Source of the DNA: Azonexus sp.
GTDB lineage: Bacteria; Pseudomonadota; Gammaproteobacteria; Burkholderiales; Rhodocyclaceae
Direction: 5' to 3'
DNA length: 7,399 bases
Assembly: GCA_030697085.1 (NCBI GenBank)
Contig: JAUYQT010000189.1
Span: 1 to 7,399, forward strand
The notes under the pieces were generated by a model, which was not told where the DNA came from, searched no databases, and worked only from the letters and a program-made list of their open reading frames with translations. Of the stretch, positions 6,069-7,399 are shown in pieces. Each line of letters opens with the position of its first letter. Within the stretch, counting starts at the first letter, position 1. Both the position numbers and the translations under genes were made by a program.

Positions 6069-6449
6069 CTAAAAACTGCCCATTTTTCCTAACCGGGCGC
6101 GCAGGGTATCGAGTTCATCCAGCAACTCCAGCGCCAGCGCTGCGCCGGCCAGATTGACCCCAAGATCGCGCTGCAAGCGCAAAGCCACCGTGGCGCGGCG
6201 CAGGTGCGTGCCGCTGAAACGCCAACGATGCGGCTCCCGACCTTGCGGCGTAATGACGCCCTCTTCGACCAGTTCGACAATAAATTCCGCCCGCACGGCA
6301 CAAGCCCGACAGACCTCGACCAGGCTCAGTTCGGTCTGCTCTTCAAGAATGATGGCGCTCAATTGCGGCAACATTTTTTCGCTGTCGGTTGCCACACTGT
6401 CGGTTGCCACACTACCCGTCGCCGCACTATCCGTCTTCACGTTATCCAT
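6069..6449 (-). CDS. cbpM: Chaperone modulator CbpM
   Basis: CbpM is a small MerR-like helix-turn-helix protein that binds the J-domain of CbpA and blocks its co-chaperone and DNA-binding activities; this role is known from E. coli. The core (about residues 32-126) shows the family pattern: SLVEVCRACAV, a helix ending EEGVITPQG, HRWRFSGTHLRRATVALRLQRDLGVNL, then a Leu-rich helix. It lies directly after cbpA on the same strand with a 2-base gap, so the two are co-transcribed and probably coupled. The ATG at 6449 is supported by GGGAG (6457-6461), placed inside the end of cbpA. At 126 residues it is longer than the roughly 100-residue E. coli protein because of an N-terminal stretch of VATDS-type repeats. 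An internal ATG near residue 26 would remove that stretch, but its ribosome site is not evident. Confidence 0.88.
   Translation of the reverse strand: MDNVKTDSAATGSVATDSVATDSEKMLPQLSAIILEEQTELSLVEVCRACAVRAEFIVELVEEGVITPQGREPHRWRFSGTHLRRATVALRLQRDLGVNLAGAALALELLDELDTLRARLGKMGSF
6382..6441 (-). repeat. Four 15-base tandem units in the 5' end of cbpM
   Basis: Two units (6382-6396 and 6397-6411) are identical, and two further units (6412-6426 and 6427-6441) are degenerate. Each encodes five residues of the VATDS type, so gain or loss of a unit keeps the reading frame. The encoded stretch is Ser/Thr/Ala/Asp-rich and probably disordered. Confidence 0.8.
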
Positions 6450-6451
6450 CG

Positions 6452-7399
6452 TCAGACTCCCAGTTTGGCGCGCGGGTTGAAGGACTTGAACTGCTCGGCC
6501 ATCTGCGCATAAAAGGCCAGGCTTGTTTCACTGTCCGCCTCGGGCAGGACGAGTTGCAACACGACATAAAAATCACCCGGCGTCGTGCCGGGAATGCCCC
6601 GGCCCTTCAGGCGCAACTTGCCACCGGCGACTGATTTTGGTGGAATTTTCAGGTCGACCGCAGCATTCGGTGTGGGCACCTTCAGCGTTGCGCCCAGCGC
6701 GGCCTCCCATGGGGCAAGCGGCAGATCGAGATAAACATCGCGTTGGTCAACGCGATAAAGCGGGTGCGGCTGAAATTCGATCTCCAGATACAGATCGCCC
6801 GGCGGCCCTTGGCCAATACCCGCAGCGCCCTGCCCGGCCAGGCGAATATGCTGGCCGGCCCGCACGCCGCGCGGAATGCTCACATTGAGTTGATGCGGAC
6901 GCATGACGACGCGGCCCTCGGCATTGAGTTCAGGGCGTTTCAACTTGATCGTGCGGGTCGCCCCGTTATAAGCATCTTCGAGGTCGATCATCACCTTGGC
7001 GTGATGATCTTCGCCGCGGGCGTGAGCGGCCTGCTGCCGGCGCCCGGCCGATGCAAAGCCGCGCCCATAGAGCGATTCGAAAAAGTCGCTGAAGTCGGCG
7101 GCACCCGCCGCGCCAGCGCTGCCATCGCCGGAAAACTCGAAACCGCTATTCCAGTCCGGGGGCGGACGGAAATCCTGACCGGCTTGCCAGTTGCTGCCCA
7201 ACTGATCGTAGGCCGCCCGTTTTTCGAGATCCTTCAATACCGCATTGGCCTCGCCCAGCTCCTTGAAACGCGCCTCGGCATCCGGCGCCTTGCTGACATC
7301 GGGATGATATTTGCGGGCCAGGGTCCGGTAGGCGCGCTTGATTTCATCCTGCGTCGCATCGCGCGCCACGCCCATGATCTTGTAGTAGTCCTTGAATTC
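6452..7399 (-). CDS. cbpA: Curved DNA-binding protein CbpA, class B DnaJ-like co-chaperone (5' end just outside the window)
   Basis: CbpA is a DnaJ homologue that stimulates DnaK (Hsp70) and, in E. coli, also binds curved DNA in stationary phase. The frame is open to the right edge; the first codons in view read EFKDYYKIMGV, the normal family start, so probably only the initiating Met is missing (about 316 residues in all; E. coli has 306). The J-domain spans about residues 1-70 with an intact HPD (H33-P-D35, counting one missing Met). A Gly/Phe-rich linker follows, then two beta-rich C-terminal substrate-binding domains from about residue 120 to the end. The Cys-rich zinc-finger domain of true DnaJ is absent, which places it in class B. 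It is the first gene of the cbpA-cbpM pair. Any promoter lies beyond the edge. Confidence 0.92.
   Translation of the reverse strand, partial: EFKDYYKIMGVARDATQDEIKRAYRTLARKYHPDVSKAPDAEARFKELGEANAVLKDLEKRAAYDQLGSNWQAGQDFRPPPDWNSGFEFSGDGSAGAAGAADFSDFFESLYGRGFASAGRRQQAAHARGEDHHAKVMIDLEDAYNGATRTIKLKRPELNAEGRVVMRPHQLNVSIPRGVRAGQHIRLAGQGAAGIGQGPPGDLYLEIEFQPHPLYRVDQRDVYLDLPLAPWEAALGATLKVPTPNAAVDLKIPPKSVAGGKLRLKGRGIPGTTPGDFYVVLQLVLPEADSETSLAFYAQMAEQFKSFNPRAKLGV

Overview
The window looks like a stretch of chromosome from a moderately GC-rich proteobacterium. Betaproteobacteria, perhaps close to Rhodocyclales, is my best guess from the feel of the PssA-like, AsmA and CbpA/CbpM proteins; this is inference, with no marker gene to fix it. 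No phage, transposase, CRISPR, rRNA or tRNA gene is visible. Most of the window is ordinary core and housekeeping sequence, and I do not see a convincing new multi-gene system.

Layout. A Spy/CpxP-like periplasmic protein (minus, 24-521) is divergent from a CDP-alcohol phosphatidyltransferase of the PssA type (plus, about 701-1327), across a roughly 180-base region that holds a 14-base palindrome. Convergent with the latter is a soluble diguanylate cyclase with a coiled-coil N terminus (minus, 1369-2232). It is preceded by a chain of two tiny overlapping reading frames (2246-2299 and 2232-2249) behind the only strong Shine-Dalgarno site. Upstream of that, on the same strand, is a 24-residue hydrophobic membrane peptide with a very good ribosome binding site (2377-2451). 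A gene-free stretch follows (2452-2775), then a large AsmA-family membrane-anchored protein (plus, 2776-4704).

The gap 4705-5065 holds a nested inverted-repeat structure of 177 bases (4860-5036). It has outer 24-base inverted arms and, inside, two mirrored 26-base REP-like palindromes, with a possible TAA target duplication. This looks like a non-autonomous mobile element sitting just upstream of a transglutaminase-like protein gene (plus, 5066-5992). The window closes with a minus-strand cbpA-cbpM pair: a class B DnaJ-like co-chaperone (6452 to the right edge, missing only about its start codon) and its modulator CbpM (6069-6449). The pair ends in a probable intrinsic terminator (6023-6059).

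How the genes relate. The clearest functional unit is cbpA-cbpM, where the second product is known to bind and inhibit the J-domain of the first. Several neighbours concern the cell envelope (Spy-like, phospholipid head-group transferase, small membrane peptide, AsmA), but they are separate transcription units and I do not claim they form a pathway. The items most worth a second look are the nested repeat element, the stacked short reading frames ahead of the cyclase, the 24-residue membrane peptide and the tandem-repeat N terminus of CbpM.
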